The notes under the pieces are model-generated. The model had not been told where the DNA came from. It saw nothing but the letters and a program-made list of their open reading frames with translations, and ran no database searches. A program made the position numbers and the translations under genes. A stretch of DNA of 64,000 nucleotides from Chrysogorgia sp. JL179-B06 (taxonomy: Eukaryota > Cnidaria > Anthozoa > Scleralcyonacea > Chrysogorgiidae), in contig JAYKKM010000159.1 of assembly GCA_035772405.1 (NCBI GenBank), positions 1,432,501 through 1,496,500 of the forward strand, in the 5' to 3' direction. Shown in pieces: positions 51,973 through 64,000 of the stretch (positions are counted from its first letter, which is position 1; every line of letters starts with the position of its first letter).

Positions 51973-54900
51973 AATTTATGGGAACAATCTAACTTGGTCA
52001 GTTTGTTGGTGCTGATTTAAAAAATGATGTTATACGGGCAGAATCCGGGAACTTCAGCCTCGTTTTGAAGTTTTAAAATCACGACTTTGTCAAGAATTGA
52101 AAGTATTGTCAAATAATTTTGCTGTTTTAATACGTTTTTCCTTATTCAATGTAGTAATTCAGAAACGGGTTTGATATGCTCAAAGAGTAAAATCATAAAA
52201 CTGTAGTCCTCATTTTGGACCTAGAATCTAATTTATCACTGTTAAACTATTTCCGTTGAAAAACGTCATAATTTGTAATTACACCAGCTTCTTAAAATGG
52301 TTGCTCTAAAAACCATCATCATCCACACAGTCATATCCGAAAACATCATCGTCAGTAACTTCGGTTTCAGAGACATCAATTTCCATATCTTCTGACTCTT
52401 CTATATTAATTAGAAGTTCTGTTAAATCTGCAGGGTAGCAGATATTGTTCCAAACAACGTGTCCATGGGCAGCCATCCATATTCATCACCAATTCATTTG
52501 CTTGGCGAAACATTCGGGCGACATAATTTGTTCACATTGTGTGAAGTCGGAGGTTGGATCTGCATGCAGGCAACAGACTGAGATCGACGACTTTTCCTTC
52601 CTTCTCGATTTTTTGAACAAACATTTTGTGATGTAACTCGTCCACGAATCCACAGACACGATTCTTTTATCTCCATTGAGAAATCAAACGAATTTCTCTA
52701 TATCCAGTGCATTGTTATCCGAAAAGTCATTGGTGACTCCCAGTGCAGCAAATAATTCAATAAATTCGGTGCTCGTTAGCATAGCTTTCCAAAATCCCAT
52801 CTTTCCTTTCCTAAAAAAACTCGAGACATAATCATTGCTTGAAAAAGCGTAAAGACCAATTATTGCCTGTTTTTGTACATCTGGTAGTCGATGAGGTAAT
52901 GTCGACCACCTTACGACTCTTCTCGGTTCCATTGTCAACGAGAACAAATTTCAAAATCTCGCTCGGTCTCAGACATTTTCTTGGGTTTATTGTTGCCGTG
53001 GTTAGTCCTGCCATTTCCATTAAAGACTCTTCAAATATTGTTTGGTAAGGTCTGTTCATCACCCACTTGTACTTTCCTTCACCGCAAACTGGGTAACACC
53101 ACCTAAAAATGAATTGTGGTTGTTAGAGAATAAATGGCAGCGAGTGGAAACTAACTTTTATATATCAGTTTTGAAATACAGCATAGTGTACAGTTATACA
53201 ATATTTCATTGTGTACCTGCCGCTTTTGCACTCCTCATATAGGTCTACTCTCGTGCAAGATCCACTGCCTGACCAATTCCAAGAGTATTTCGCCTAATAG
53301 ACAAGCCGACATTCTCTATTTCTCCCTTAGCTCCTGGATGAGTGCTTTCCAAACATTCTAGCGACTTCAAGTAATAAGTTCCATATCGAGAATAATGCAC
53401 TCTGTTTATAGCAAAGCAAAGTGGAAGGCTTTTCTTCCGCATCAGTAACCTGAGTCTGAAGTCGTTGTCGCTAATAGCAAAATGCAGCTTTGTTGACGGT
53501 CAACTAGATCTATATACCGGGTACATCATCCAGAATTGCAATGTCTTCCCAAAATTGCCTTTCAAACATCTTTCTTTAAGCATCTAAATATAATTCAATG
53601 TAGGAAACTACATTTTCTTCGCTGATGATATCTTGAATGTTCCTAGAGCCCGGAGGAAATTCGGCAAACTCGGCGGAAATCTTGGGAATATTTGGCAAAA
53701 ATATTTCCAGAAAAAGTGTTTCTAATGCGTCGTGCACATGAGCCAGCATCTGTTATAGTGCTTTCCGCTGATAACACCATTAATGCTTCGAGATGCAGTG
53801 ACCAGCCTGAAACAGTACATCATCGAATCCACTGCCTGAGACGAGACGTCCAATTACTCCAAAGAAGGCCATCATTGCATGAAAGTCCCCTAAATGAATC
53901 ACAATGTCGGATCAAAATGCTGGCCTATTCCATGTCACATGTTTGATTGTTTTGCAAGTTCTCTCGATACGTTGAACATCTGAATAATGGTATCATAATC
54001 CGTTATCGGAGTTGAGATGGGTGGTGGATAGGTCATCGGTCTTCTTGCTTTATGCTTTCTTAAGTTGTGATATGATCCAGCCAGCGAATCTTGGATGGAT
54101 TTGATCAACAGAATAGAGAAATCTCACTGATTTCCACATCACCAAATATTGAGAGCACACTTTATCAGCACCAGCACTCTTCTCATTAATACTCAATCCA
54201 TGAAATGACGGCGGCTCTTTCTTCGGCTTAATGATTCCTTCGTAAGTTGAATTGATCTGGTGTTGGGTTTAGGTACGCTGATCTTTTCATTGCGTATTTT
54301 ACTACCATCTCCTTCCTCTTGGAATGCGATGCCAGGAGTCGTCTGCACTGATCCAGAATCTAATGCAGTCTCGACGTTTCTATCAAATTTATCCCACCAG
54401 AATATAGTTGAAATCTAAAAAATAATAATATCATTGAGATTATAATCCGGTACAAAATTTTCTCTACATAAACTCTTGTTTAAAAATGCTACAATACAGG
54501 CGACGTTTCTGTTATCATTCACTAATTCTTCATTCACTAGAGCTATTACTTGAATAAAGACGTTACTTACTTTGCAACCATTAGTCGCTGGTTGTAAAGG
54601 ACGACTGAGGTTTAACGATCTAAAACGTTCCGCAAGTTCAGCTTGTGCTGTCTCGATCTGGTTAACTTGGTCGTACGTGATGGAGTGTCCCAACCTTGGC
54701 AGAATAGTGATTGTCAACTTTTGTCCTGTCATGCTGTGAAGACCAAGACCAACAGATGCATGTTTTGCAGAAATAAACTTTCCTCTTGAGATAGCAGATA
54801 CAACATCTTGGCTAAACGAGTCTGCCAATCTAAAAACTGTCTCTGATACTTTATGATGTTGCTCTGGTGTAGATAACAAATGAACATAGAAATATTTCAA

Positions 54901-56214
54901 TAGTTCAGGAATATAATTTGTTCTGTGATACAAACTTTCGACTGTTGGCGGCCAAGGGGTTTCTGGCACTTTTTCGATAAATTTCATCAACTAATCTCTC
55001 AGAATGAAGGCTGCTTTCTTGACTGTACTTTCGTTTGAAACCTGAAGGGGGTTTGACAAAGTTTGTGTTTGGAGACATTCACAATGATATTCGGGAGAAA
55101 GAAAGATAATCTTATCTCCAAATGTTTTGCGTAATCTTTCCTCCAACTGTCTGCTTTAACGAGACCCAACACCAATTCCATCTGCAGATTGCAAAATTTC
55201 CATTGAAATGCACTGTTTAGCTGCTAAAATGTAATCTTTTACCATAAACAGTTCAACCTCATAGTTGTTGCGACAGAACTCTTCATCAACATGTTCTTCT
55301 TCCAAAGCTTCCTCTCGTACAATCCTCGTATAATCACGATAGCATTTCTCGTGTTTTTGGAATTCTTTGGCGATCAAGTCTATATCTGTAACTGCAGTTA
55401 TCATGTCAGTGTCGTTTCTAAGGGTAGCAGCTTCTTTCAATTTGTTTTCTGCTTTCTTCGTTATGATCTTTGTGAGTGACTGGTGTTTCTGCTTCACTTT
55501 TAGTGTTTTCTTTTTTCAGATCATACATATGTCGGCAAAAAGTCCTCTTTGACTTTGATGAGCCTGTCTGATGTTTTGAAAAGCATCCCTTCGTTGTTCT
55601 GCTTACTTTACTCCCATTTTCTCCTACTTCACTGTCCTTGCTACTGTCCTTTTCAGCAATGCTTTGGCATACGTAAATTTTTTATAACATTCTCGGTGAT
55701 AAAAAATGTTCTTTTTCCTCGCAGTTTTCAGGAATGTTTTTGCACTGATTTACATGACAGTTTTCCCCTCTTAGGTCTTCTCTAATATTCTTACACTCTA
55801 TGAGAGTATCCAAGGCCTTTCTACTAAGTTTTATCAAGTGCTCAGCAGTGGAAATTGAATCGAAATAAATAATGCATATTTACTCGGCCATCTTGAATTA
55901 CGCAATCACTAGTGCCAGCAGGGGACTTGGAAAGAGGTGTTCTGAATTCGTTATTTTTTATACGATTTTCAGTGTCCTGGAACTCCAAAGACAGTGTTTT
56001 AAACTTTATTTCACATCTAATTTGTTCTTGAATTATTTACAAGATAATACAGGTCTTATAACGGCAAAAATTGTTTTTTATTAAATTATTTCAAAAACCG
56101 GAAGTCATGATTTTCAAACTTCAAAACGAGGCTGAAGTTCCCGGATTCTGCCCGTATAACGATTTTTGAAATCACCACTAACAAATTGACCAAGTTAGAT
56201 TGTTCCCATAAATT
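51973..56214. mobile_element. TIR DNA transposon carrying a multicopy cnidarian gene family
   Basis: About 4.24 kb bounded by inverted repeats of roughly 113 bp: left TTTATGGGAACAATCTAACT ... GGGCAGAATCCGGGAACTTC (51975-52088), right its mirror (about 56104-56212, CGGATTCTGCCCGTATAA ... AGTTAGATTGTTCCCATAAA). Identity of the arms looks high. The flanks share no clear target duplication beyond AT. The single recognisable gene is on the minus strand. Superfamily not assigned. Confidence 0.8.
52684..55550 (-). pseudogene. Decayed gene of the TIR transposon
   Basis: Read from the right: a Cys-pair start (TICMI then a stop where Cys is expected, about 55520), KLKEAATLRNDTDMITAV and EKCYRDYTRIVREE (55497-55156); a frame-shifted middle (DKIIFLSPEYHCE, about 55100); WPPTVESLYHRTNYIPELLK, SAISRGKFISAKHASVGLGL and NQIETAQAELAERF (54990-54415); HLGDFHAMMAFFGVIGRLVS (about 53890); CFAINRVHYSRYGTYYLKSL and LESTHPGAKGEIENVGLSIR (53442-53245); then after TTCATTTTTAG, WCYPVCGEGKYKWVMN and, past another frameshift, AIIGLYAFSSNDYVSSFFRK (53103-52684). 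I recognise this order as a family highly repeated in cnidarian genomes. The late D-rich parts recall PIN/FEN-like folds, which is only a guess. Several stops and frameshifts make it dead. Confidence 0.65.
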
Positions 56215-57620
56215 TGGGGTAAAATATGCCAGGCTAGTTTTGACTCTGAGCTGGGCCTGTGGGCCGGGATTGGACAAAAATATTGGCCCAGTTAGGAAGA
56301 GAGCGATTTATGTTAGATATACGACATATGCTCTTTCAGATAGATCCAGGCAAAGATCATTAGGGTTAAGAAGGGTTTTACTATATCTAAGCGTTGTCCT
56401 TATGTAATGCATGATAACGACAGATTCACATGAATTATCTCACCAAGTAAACCGACTAAATTTGTGATGAAAAAGTATAACCCACACAGCATTCATAGCC
56501 ACAAAATTAGTAGATGCTAGTTTGAAGGTCTATAGACCTTGTCTATGGAATTATTTGGGCCTTAACGATAGTTTTAAATGTATGAAACGTTAGCGGAGGT
56601 CTCATTAAATTTGTAACTACGCTGCAACGCTAGCGATTCCACACCCATAACATTTTGGTTCTACCGCTGCTTGAAAAGCTGTACCTCTGTACTTTTGATA
56701 TTTTTGCCAGTATTTTTGGGTGTGGTATATCACGTGATCATATCTTCCAACTAAACATTTCAGCTCCCTAATCACGCTCTGGCGCGCCGCCATTAATTTC
56801 ATTAACCCTACCTTTATCGAGCTTTTTTATCTCAAAAATATAACGGGGAGGGGGCCGATTCCGATTTCCCCTTTAACTTTAATTTCTTATTATAGGCGCT
56901 AACAACTCGAAAACTGGCAGTCTAATTAATTAGTCCACAATGTATCTTTTTGTAATTAGTTAATTTAGTTATGACGTCATATGACGTTAGAAGCTCGTCA
57001 TCTTTAATTATATGGCGGCGCCATCTTTGATTTTTTGATGGCGTCAGAAAATCACCTTAATTGATTTGAAATTTGTTAAAAGTGCCAGAAATGGTCTTAG
57101 GTAGCTAGATCTATTATTTCAATGGAAAACCCGTACTAAATTACATTTTTAGAAAAAATTATCTTTTTGAGAAAAGTGTCAATAAGAAATGCGGTTACTA
57201 TGGCAAAAAGAAGCGCTCAGTAGCCACGATTGATATATAAAATAGTCCGTAAATAAATTATAGGAAAATTCAGAACGTTTCATAGTGCTAGTCCCAGTAA
57301 AGGTTGGGTTAAGTTGTATCTTTTACACAATTCAAAATAATCTTCTCAACTTTCACCCCCTTAACTGGCAGATATCAACTTCAAACCTGTATATGCTCGG
57401 AAAAGACACCGGAAAGTGATGAAGAAACAAGAAGCTCGTTTTCCTACGACGTTGGTCTTAAATCTAAAATCCGTTCATTATTTAACTGCTTTAGAAAATC
57501 TTTGAAATAATGCTCTTACCTTGAAACAAAAATTGGTCTTGAGTAAGCCTTAATTATAAATTTAATAAAACCATATTTATGTAAAAAGTAAAGACACTTT
57601 ATTTATTGAGGGTAACATAT
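56215..57620. other. No supported gene; dispersed repeats
   Basis: 56820-57220 is the minus-strand relative of the TGACGTCA-rich repeat at 27881-28450 (ATGACGTCATATGACGT; GGCGCCATCTTTGATTTTTT). A 61-codon minus frame starting MAARQSVIREL at 56802 has no recognised domain. Confidence 0.5.
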
Positions 57621-57621
57621 T

Positions 57622-57625
<4 letters not shown>

Positions 57626-57702
<77 letters not shown>

Positions 57703-57737
57703 TAATAATAATAATATAATAATAATAATAATAATAA
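57626..57737. repeat. (AAT)n microsatellite, probable tail of a minus-strand retroelement
   Basis: About 36 AAT units with a few slips, then AAAGGTTTATTGATATAATA. The layout fits an (ATT)n tail on the minus strand. Confidence 0.85.
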
Positions 57738-57984
57738 AGGTTTATTGATATAATATAATGTTTGCGTGTATTTCTTTTGTTCTCATAGGGCCATTAACAA
57801 CTAATATACCTCATTATATCCATTCTGATAATCGTACATCCGTTGACGGCAAACCAGGTCTGATTAGAACTAATCATACCCGGTTTCACCCCAACGGAGG
57901 TACGATTACGAAAGAACAAAATAAATACCCGCAAACATTATATTACAAAGGAATAACATAAAAAGAGGTCCATTAACCTAAACG

Positions 57985-58055
57985 TCCCGCTCGCGATTCG
58001 GGTCATTTAGTAAAATTTTACTAAATCACCCTCATCGAGAGGGACGTTTAATAGC
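57985..58055. repeat. Imperfect palindrome
   Basis: AAACGTCCCGCTC ... GGGTCATTTAGTAAAA pairs with TTTTACTAAATCACCC ... GAGAGGGACGTTTA. Confidence 0.8.
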
Positions 58056-58159
58056 TAATGCATCTCTTTTTGTGCTATTACTTATAAAAATCCACTAGGT
58101 ACCTCTTACATTATCAAGTTTAAAACTCCAAACATTTTACGCATAGTAATATTCTATGT

Positions 58160-58352
58160 GGCCCCCAGCACAACACCGGGATTACCCTACTCTTTGCGAG
58201 ACGTGTGTGGGCTCTTTTAAGTCAACGGCTTAACGTCACTGTGGTGTGGAAAGAAAATCCAACCCTCGACAAGGCTGAGGATTAAACCCGGGATATTTCG
58301 TTGGCAGTCAGAGTTCTAACCGACTGAGCCAACCACGCTCGTGAAGCCAGTG
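58160..58352 (-). mobile_element. tRNA-derived SINE
   Basis: On the minus strand GCGTGGTTGGCTCAGTCGGT then TAGAACTCTGACTGCC is a tRNA-like A box and anticodon-arm region. CCCGGGTTTAATCCTCAGCC is the B box. Downstream, AGAGCCCACACACGTCTCGC belongs to a body that I recognise from cnidarian SINEs. The tail may be the (ATT)n at 57626-57737, with unrelated sequence between. Confidence 0.65.
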
Positions 58353-58480
58353 AAGCCAGATCATCATAAGGAAAAATTATCTTTACTGATTGGCTTTTAC
58401 CCAGATGTATTCGCCTTCCTTTATTATATCGGTAGTGTTTTAAAATTATTTTGAATTGTTTGTCTTAACATTATTTTGGC

Positions 58481-61400
58481 CAAAAGTATCAAAATATGTA
58501 TATAAAAACAAATATGTGTATAAATTAACCGTTGACCAAATGAAGTTGAAAAGAGTTCTAAATAACAAGGGATAAAACGTTTAATAACCCTTGACTGGTA
58601 AGCTTTTATTGAATAAATGAACCACATGTTTCTGTCCAGTTGCTTCTTAATATTATAAATCGTTAAAATGGGTCGTTTGTTGATCTTTCACGACTACGAC
58701 AATTTATATTGGCTTTTCAATTAGTGCTAAAATAGAGAGAGCGGAACAAACGGAGTTTTAACTTAATATTAAATAGTTTAATCAAAATCCAAATAGTTCC
58801 ATACTGCCGTAACATCTTACGAATGTTTTATGTTGGATTAAAACCCATACTTGTTATATAAATAAGTTTGAACATAAAAAAATGCGGTGGAGCTAAATAA
58901 CATAGTTTTCCACTGCAATCTTCGAAATTGCAAGAGGTTACTTGGCATCAGGATGCGGTTCCAACAAACAAATAGCAAAGACAAATATGTCTAAGATATG
59001 TAACATAAAGGATGTACTAAAAGTGATGAAAACCATCAGAAATTTGAAACCCATTAATGTTCCCTTGTCCCGCCATTAATCTTTTATATTTAGGGAGAAA
59101 GCGGTGAAAACATTTTATATTTATTATTATGCTCGCCACAGTCTATGTAAATGCCCCACAATAGAAACATCTGACCCTCAGAAGTTCATCAAAAGACACA
59201 TTAATTGCTAACGAACTAGACACTTGAGTACTAGAAGATTTAAGAAATTGCTCCCTTATGATTCTATTGCCGTCACTGTTATGATAAAAGTATTGTATAT
59301 TAATTGTAATCTAATTTTTCAAAAGGTATCATGTACATGTGTTTGCTAATTACGAACAGTTTGTATTGAATGTGTTTCAATAGACCCTAATGTGTCGAGA
59401 AGTGACATTTCGGACGAAGTAACTTATGAAAATAAGCTGCATGTTTGTTTTTTATGGATTTAGTTCATCAGTAATTTTTCTATCTCAGTTATTAAAATAA
59501 TTAGAAATACAGCCTACCTGGCTGTTAGATTAACTAGAATGACCAAGAGACTCCAGTTTTAAAAGTAAACCCCAGAGTGACAAAGAACAGCTACGCAGAT
59601 AGGTCTTTTATAAAAGGTACAACGAGTTTGACAGGTAACTTGTCAAAGTATAAAATGAACAACCTGGTCCTACCAAATTAAAAATCTTGCAATATTTTAC
59701 AGAATCATTATATATATCAGTAACACATATCTGTTGTCTAATGTGGTGTACCTACGGATTTAACTTCGCAAAATAAAGAACAAAATTATTTTGTTAAAAT
59801 AAACCCCAGACTCAGCAGTCAAGATTTATATTAGTAACTGATAAGCGATAACTGTTCCCATGCACCGCAGCACCAGAGACCGGGGTGCAACCTGCTAACT
59901 TGCAGATGTTGGGGCCCCACAATCTATATTTGCCCCTGCAGGGGCCCCTAAATCCGCCCCTGCGCGGAGCCTGTTCCCATCGTGTTTCGCAGATTAAACT
60001 TCCAGTTTCATTGGACTGCTTCATTGAGAATTTGTGATAATTTTTAACTTTAATTTACTCTGTTTGGCAATTTTAATTGTTTTTTAAATAAGGTTCTTGT
60101 GTAAACCCGAAAAGTATCAAAATATGTATATAAAAACAAATATGTGTATAAATTGACCGTTGACCAAATGAAGTTGAAAAGAGTTCTAAATAACAAGGGA
60201 TAAATCTTTTAATACCCCTTAACTGGTAAGTTCTTATTGAATAAATGAACCACATGTTTCTGTCCAGTTGCATTTTAATGTTATAAATCGTTAAAACGGG
60301 TCGTTTGTTAATCTTTCACGACTATGACAATTTATATTGGCTTTTCAAGTAGTGCTAAAATAGAGAGAACGGAACAAACTGAGTTTTAACTTAATAATAA
60401 ATAGTTTAATCAAAATCAAAATAGTCCCATGCTGCCATTACATCTTACGAATGTTTTATGTTGGACTAGTCCCCATACTTGTTATATAAGAAGTTTGAAC
60501 ATAAAACAATGCGGTGGAGCTAAATAACATAGTTTTCCACTGCAATCTTCGAAATTGCAAGAGGTGGCATCAGGATGCGGTTCCAGCAAACAAATAGCAA
60601 AGACAAATATGTATAAGATATGTAACATAAAGGATGTACTAAAAGTGATGAAAACCATCAGAAATGTGATACCCATTAATGTTCCCTTGTCCCGCCATTA
60701 ATCTTTTATATTTAGGGAGAAAGCGGTGAAAACATTTTATATTTATTATTATGCTAGCCACAGTCTATGTAAATGCCCCACAATAGAAACATCTGACCCT
60801 CAGAAGTTCATCAAAAGACACATTAATTGCTAACGAACTAGACACTTGAGTACTAGAAGATTTAAGAAATTGCTCCCTAATGATTCTATTGCCGTCACTG
60901 TTATGATAAAATTATTGTATATTAATTGTAATCTAATTTTTCAAATAGTATCATATATATGTGTTTGCTAATTACGAACAGTTTGTATTCAATGTGTCTC
61001 AATAGACCCTAAGGTGTGGAGAAGTGACATTTCGGACGAAGCAAAACAAAATAAGCTGCTTGTTTGTTTTTTATGGATTTAGTTCATCAGTAATTTTTCT
61101 ATCTCAGTTATTAAAATAATTAGAAATACAGCCTACCTGGTGGTTAGATTAACTAGCATGACCAAGAGACTCCAGTTTTAAAAGTAAACCCCAGAGTGAC
61201 AAAAAACAGCTACGCAGATAGTTATTTTATAAAAGGTACAACGAGTTTGACAGGTAAGTTGTCAAAGTATAAAATGAACAACCTGGTCCTACCAGATTTT
61301 TTAGTGTTCTAAAACAACATTTACTCAATACTCATCAATATTTCACAATATTAACAATATTTGCGTAGTTCCTTAAGAATATTTTTAAAAACTCTTATAA

Positions 61401-64000
61401 AAGTAAAAAATTCAGGGTTTTTTGTACAACAAATCGGGCTTGGAAATTCCTATAAAGAATTTTTTTTCTTCTGAAGACCGAAAGAGGTAGATGACCACTG
61501 TTAAGCATTGTCAGTGCCAATAAAACAAAACATAGCAGTATTTATATATACAAACAACATTGTTAGTTGATATTATTGTCATTTTAATGGTAAAATAATT
61601 GAAATTTCGACGAAAGTTGGGCAGAGCCAGGGGCGGATTAACCTACGGGCAACTGGAGCACGTGCCCCAGGGCGGCCCGAGCTTCTGAGGGTCCAGCTCA
61701 AATTTAAAACGCAGTAAATAAACAGACCACAAAAGCAAAAAATCATTTAAAAAATTAAAAATCTTGCGATATTTTACAGAATCATTATATAGATCAGTAA
61801 CACATGTCTATTGTCTAATGCGGTGTACCTACGGATTTAACTTCACAAAAGAAAGAACAAAATTATTTTGTTAAAATAAACGCCAGACTCAGCAGTCAAG
61901 ATTTATATTAGTATCTGATAAGCGATAACTGTTCCCATGCACCGCAGCAGCAGAGACTGGGGTGCAACCTGCTAACTTGCAGATTTTTGGAGCCGCACAA
62001 TCTAAATTTGCCCCAGGGCCCCCTAAATCCACCCCTGCGCAGAGCCTGTTCCCATTGTGTTTCGCAGATCAAACTTCCAGTTTCATTGGACTGCTTCATT
62101 GAGAATTTGTGATAATTTTTAACCTTTACTCTGTTTGGCAATTTTAATTGTTTTTAAAATAAGGTTCTTGTGTAAACCGCAAAAGTATCAAAATATGTAT
62201 ATAAAAACAAATATGTGTATAAATTGACCGTTGACCAAATGAAGTTGAAAAGAGTTCTAAATAACAAGGGATAAAACTTTTAATAACCCTTGACTGGTAA
62301 GCTCTTATTGAATAAACGAACCACATGTTTCTGTCCAGTTGCTTTTTAATGTTATAAATCGTTAAAACGGGTCGTTTGTTAATATTTCACGACTATGACA
62401 ATTTATATTGGCTTTTCAAGTAGTGCTAAAATAGAGAGAACCGAACAAACTGAGTTTTAACTTAATATTAAATAGTTTAATCAAAATCAGAATAGTCCCA
62501 TGCTGCCATAACATCTTACGAATGTTTTATGTTGGACTAGTCACCATACTTGTTATATAAATAAGTTTGAACATAAAACAATGCGGTGGAGGTAAATAAC
62601 ATAGTTTTCCACTGCAAGCTGCGAAATTGCAAGGGTTACTTGGCGTCAGGATGCGGTTCCAACAAACAAATAGCAAAGACAAATATGTCTAAGATATTTA
62701 CCATCAGAAATTTGATACCCATTAATGTTCCCTTGTCCCGCCATTAATCTTTTATATTTAGGGAGAAAGCGGTGAAAACATTTCATACTTATTATTATGC
62801 TCGCCACAGTCTATGTAAATGCCCCCACAATAGAGATATCCGACCCTCAGAAGTTCATCAAAAGACACATTATTTGCTAACGAACTAGACACTTCAATAC
62901 TAGAAGATTTAAGAAATTGCTCCCTAATGATTGTATTGGCGTCACTGTTATGATAAAAGTGTTGTATATTAATTGTAATCTAATTGTTTCAAAAGGTATC
63001 ATATATATGTGTTTGCTAATTACGAACAGTTTGTATTAAATGTGTTTCAATAGACCCTAAAGTGTCGAGAAGTGACATTTCGGACGAAGCAAAAAAAATA
63101 AGCTGCTTGTTTTTTTTTTATGGATTTAGTTCATCAGTAATTTTTCTATCTCAGTTATTAAAATAATTAGAAATACAGCCTACCTGGTGGTTAGATTAAC
63201 TAGCATGACCAAGAGACTCCAGTTTCAAAAGTAAACCCCAGAGTGACAAAAAACAGCTACGCAGACCTACCAGATTTTTTAGTGTTCTAAAACAACATTT
63301 ACTACAATACTCATCAATATTTCACAATATTAACAATATTTGCGTGGTTCCTTAAGAATATTTTTAAAAACTCTTATAAAAGTAAAAAATTCAGGGTTTT
63401 TTGTACAACAAATCGGGCTTTGAAATTCCTATAAAGAACTTTTTTTCTGCTGAAGACTGAGAGAGGTAGATGACAACTGTTAAGCATTGTCAGTGCCAAT
63501 AAAACAAAACATAGCAGTATTTATATATACAAACAACATTGTTAGTTGATATTATTGTCATTTTAATGGTAAAATAATTGAAATTTCGACGAAAGTTGGG
63601 CAGAGCCAGCGGCGAATTAACCTACGGGCAACTGGAGCACGTGCCCCAGGGCGGCCCGAGCTTCTGAGGGTCCAGCTCAAATTTAAAACGCAGTAAACAA
63701 ACAGACCACAAAAGCAAAAAATCATTTAAGAAATTAAAAATCTTGCAATATTTTACAGAATCATTATGTAGATCAGTAACACATGTCTATTGTCTAATGC
63801 GGTGTACCTACTTAACTTCACAAAAGAAAGAACAAAATTATTTTGTTAAAATAAACGCCAGACTCAGCAGTCAAGATTTATATTAGTATCTGATAAGCGA
63901 TAACTGTTCCCATGCACCGCAGCACCAGAGACTGGGTTGCAACCTGCTAACTTGCAGATGTTTGAAGCCGCACAATCTAAATTTGCCCCAGGGCCCCCTA
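58481..64000. repeat. Tandem array of roughly 2-kb units, running off the window
   Basis: The phrase AAGTATCAAAATATGTATAT recurs at 58484, 60112 and 62183 (spacing 1,628 and 2,071), and CAGATAGATT/TTAGATTAACTAG-type landmarks recur in the same order. Unit 1 lacks about 457 bp present in units 2 and 3 (61295-61751). Unit 3 lacks about 78 bp (near 63267). Homology with the upstream flank stops at 58481, marking the array edge. Frames of 60-77 codons conserved between units (MWFIYSI...) have no recognisable domain. Confidence 0.9.
61628..62037. mobile_element. hAT-type MITE within the 2-kb tandem unit
   Basis: The left end is CAGGGGCGGATTAACC. The right end, reverse-complemented, is CAGGGGTGGATTTAGG. 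The flanking octamers are GGCAGAGC and CGCAGAGC (7 of 8 match). The 8-bp duplication and CAGGGGCGGATTTA-type ends indicate hAT. A further copy starts at 63607 in unit 3 and is cut by the window end. In unit 1 only the right end survives (to 59962). Confidence 0.85.

Noticed and set aside
56617..56802. MAARQSVIREL... minus-strand ORF
   Set aside because: It has a plausible start context but is only 61 codons, with no confirmed domain or donor site. The resemblance to MADF-type N-termini was too weak to claim.
58424..62326. Conserved small minus-strand ORF (MWFIYSI...) in each 2-kb unit
   Set aside because: Similarity follows from the DNA repeat. The starts and ends differ between units and substitutions show no codon bias that I can see.

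Overview
This window is animal nuclear DNA, most likely from an anthozoan cnidarian (coral, sea anemone or octocoral). That is an inference. It rests on GT-AG introns, AT-rich sequence, (ATT)n-tailed LINEs, a Ty3/gypsy element, a DUF6589-like gene, a RecQ-like helicase copy and a third repetitive gene family that I know from cnidarian genomes. No bacterial, plasmid or phage gene is present. Homologies are by recognition only, since no search could be run.

Layout. 1-1190 and 21525-22620 (minus strand) hold two complementary halves of one kind of CR1-like retrotransposon: SGNH/esterase C-terminus plus endonuclease on the left, coiled coil plus SGNH N-terminus on the right. The 20 kb between them is bounded by inverted arrays of a TCCATTGGA/TCCAATGGA minisatellite (1191-1716 and 18863-21535). 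Inside the block are a 7.5-kb pair of nested TIR elements (1725-9240 and 3456-9011) whose ends are arrays of short palindromes. Each of the two carries a gene ending in the same C-terminal domain. The rest of the block is MITEs, a hAT-type MITE with a perfect 8-bp TSD, a 47-bp minisatellite, dispersed repeats, (AT)n tracts, a perfect palindrome, a LINE 3' fragment and a tRNA-like SINE.

22.6-27.4 kb: a decayed DUF6589-family gene (plus strand) converges on a decayed RecQ-like helicase gene (minus strand), with a LINE 3' end between them.

29.3-51.0 kb: the best candidate for a functional host gene, on the minus strand. Eight exons with matching splice phases encode about 1,400 residues: unfamiliar N-terminal modules, repeated lectin-like segments, an EGF-like module and a 939-residue terminal exon with a helical region around a strongly hydrophobic Ala/Gly-rich segment. 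Its introns hold a recent Ty3/gypsy element (32814-37691; 197-bp LTRs with one visible difference, CTTT target duplication, canonical -1 frameshift heptamer, deleted reverse-transcriptase N-terminus), an almost full CR1/L2-like LINE, LINE 3' ends, MITEs, degenerate telomere-like repeats and microsatellites.

51.97-56.21 kb: a TIR-bounded DNA transposon with a decayed minus-strand gene of a multicopy cnidarian family. 58.48-64.0 kb: a tandem array of roughly 2-kb units that runs off the window and carries a hAT-type MITE inside the repeat unit.

So one host gene and several selfish elements account for nearly all recognisable coding sequence. The most novel structures are the satellite-bounded 20-kb block and the palindrome-array-ended nested elements.
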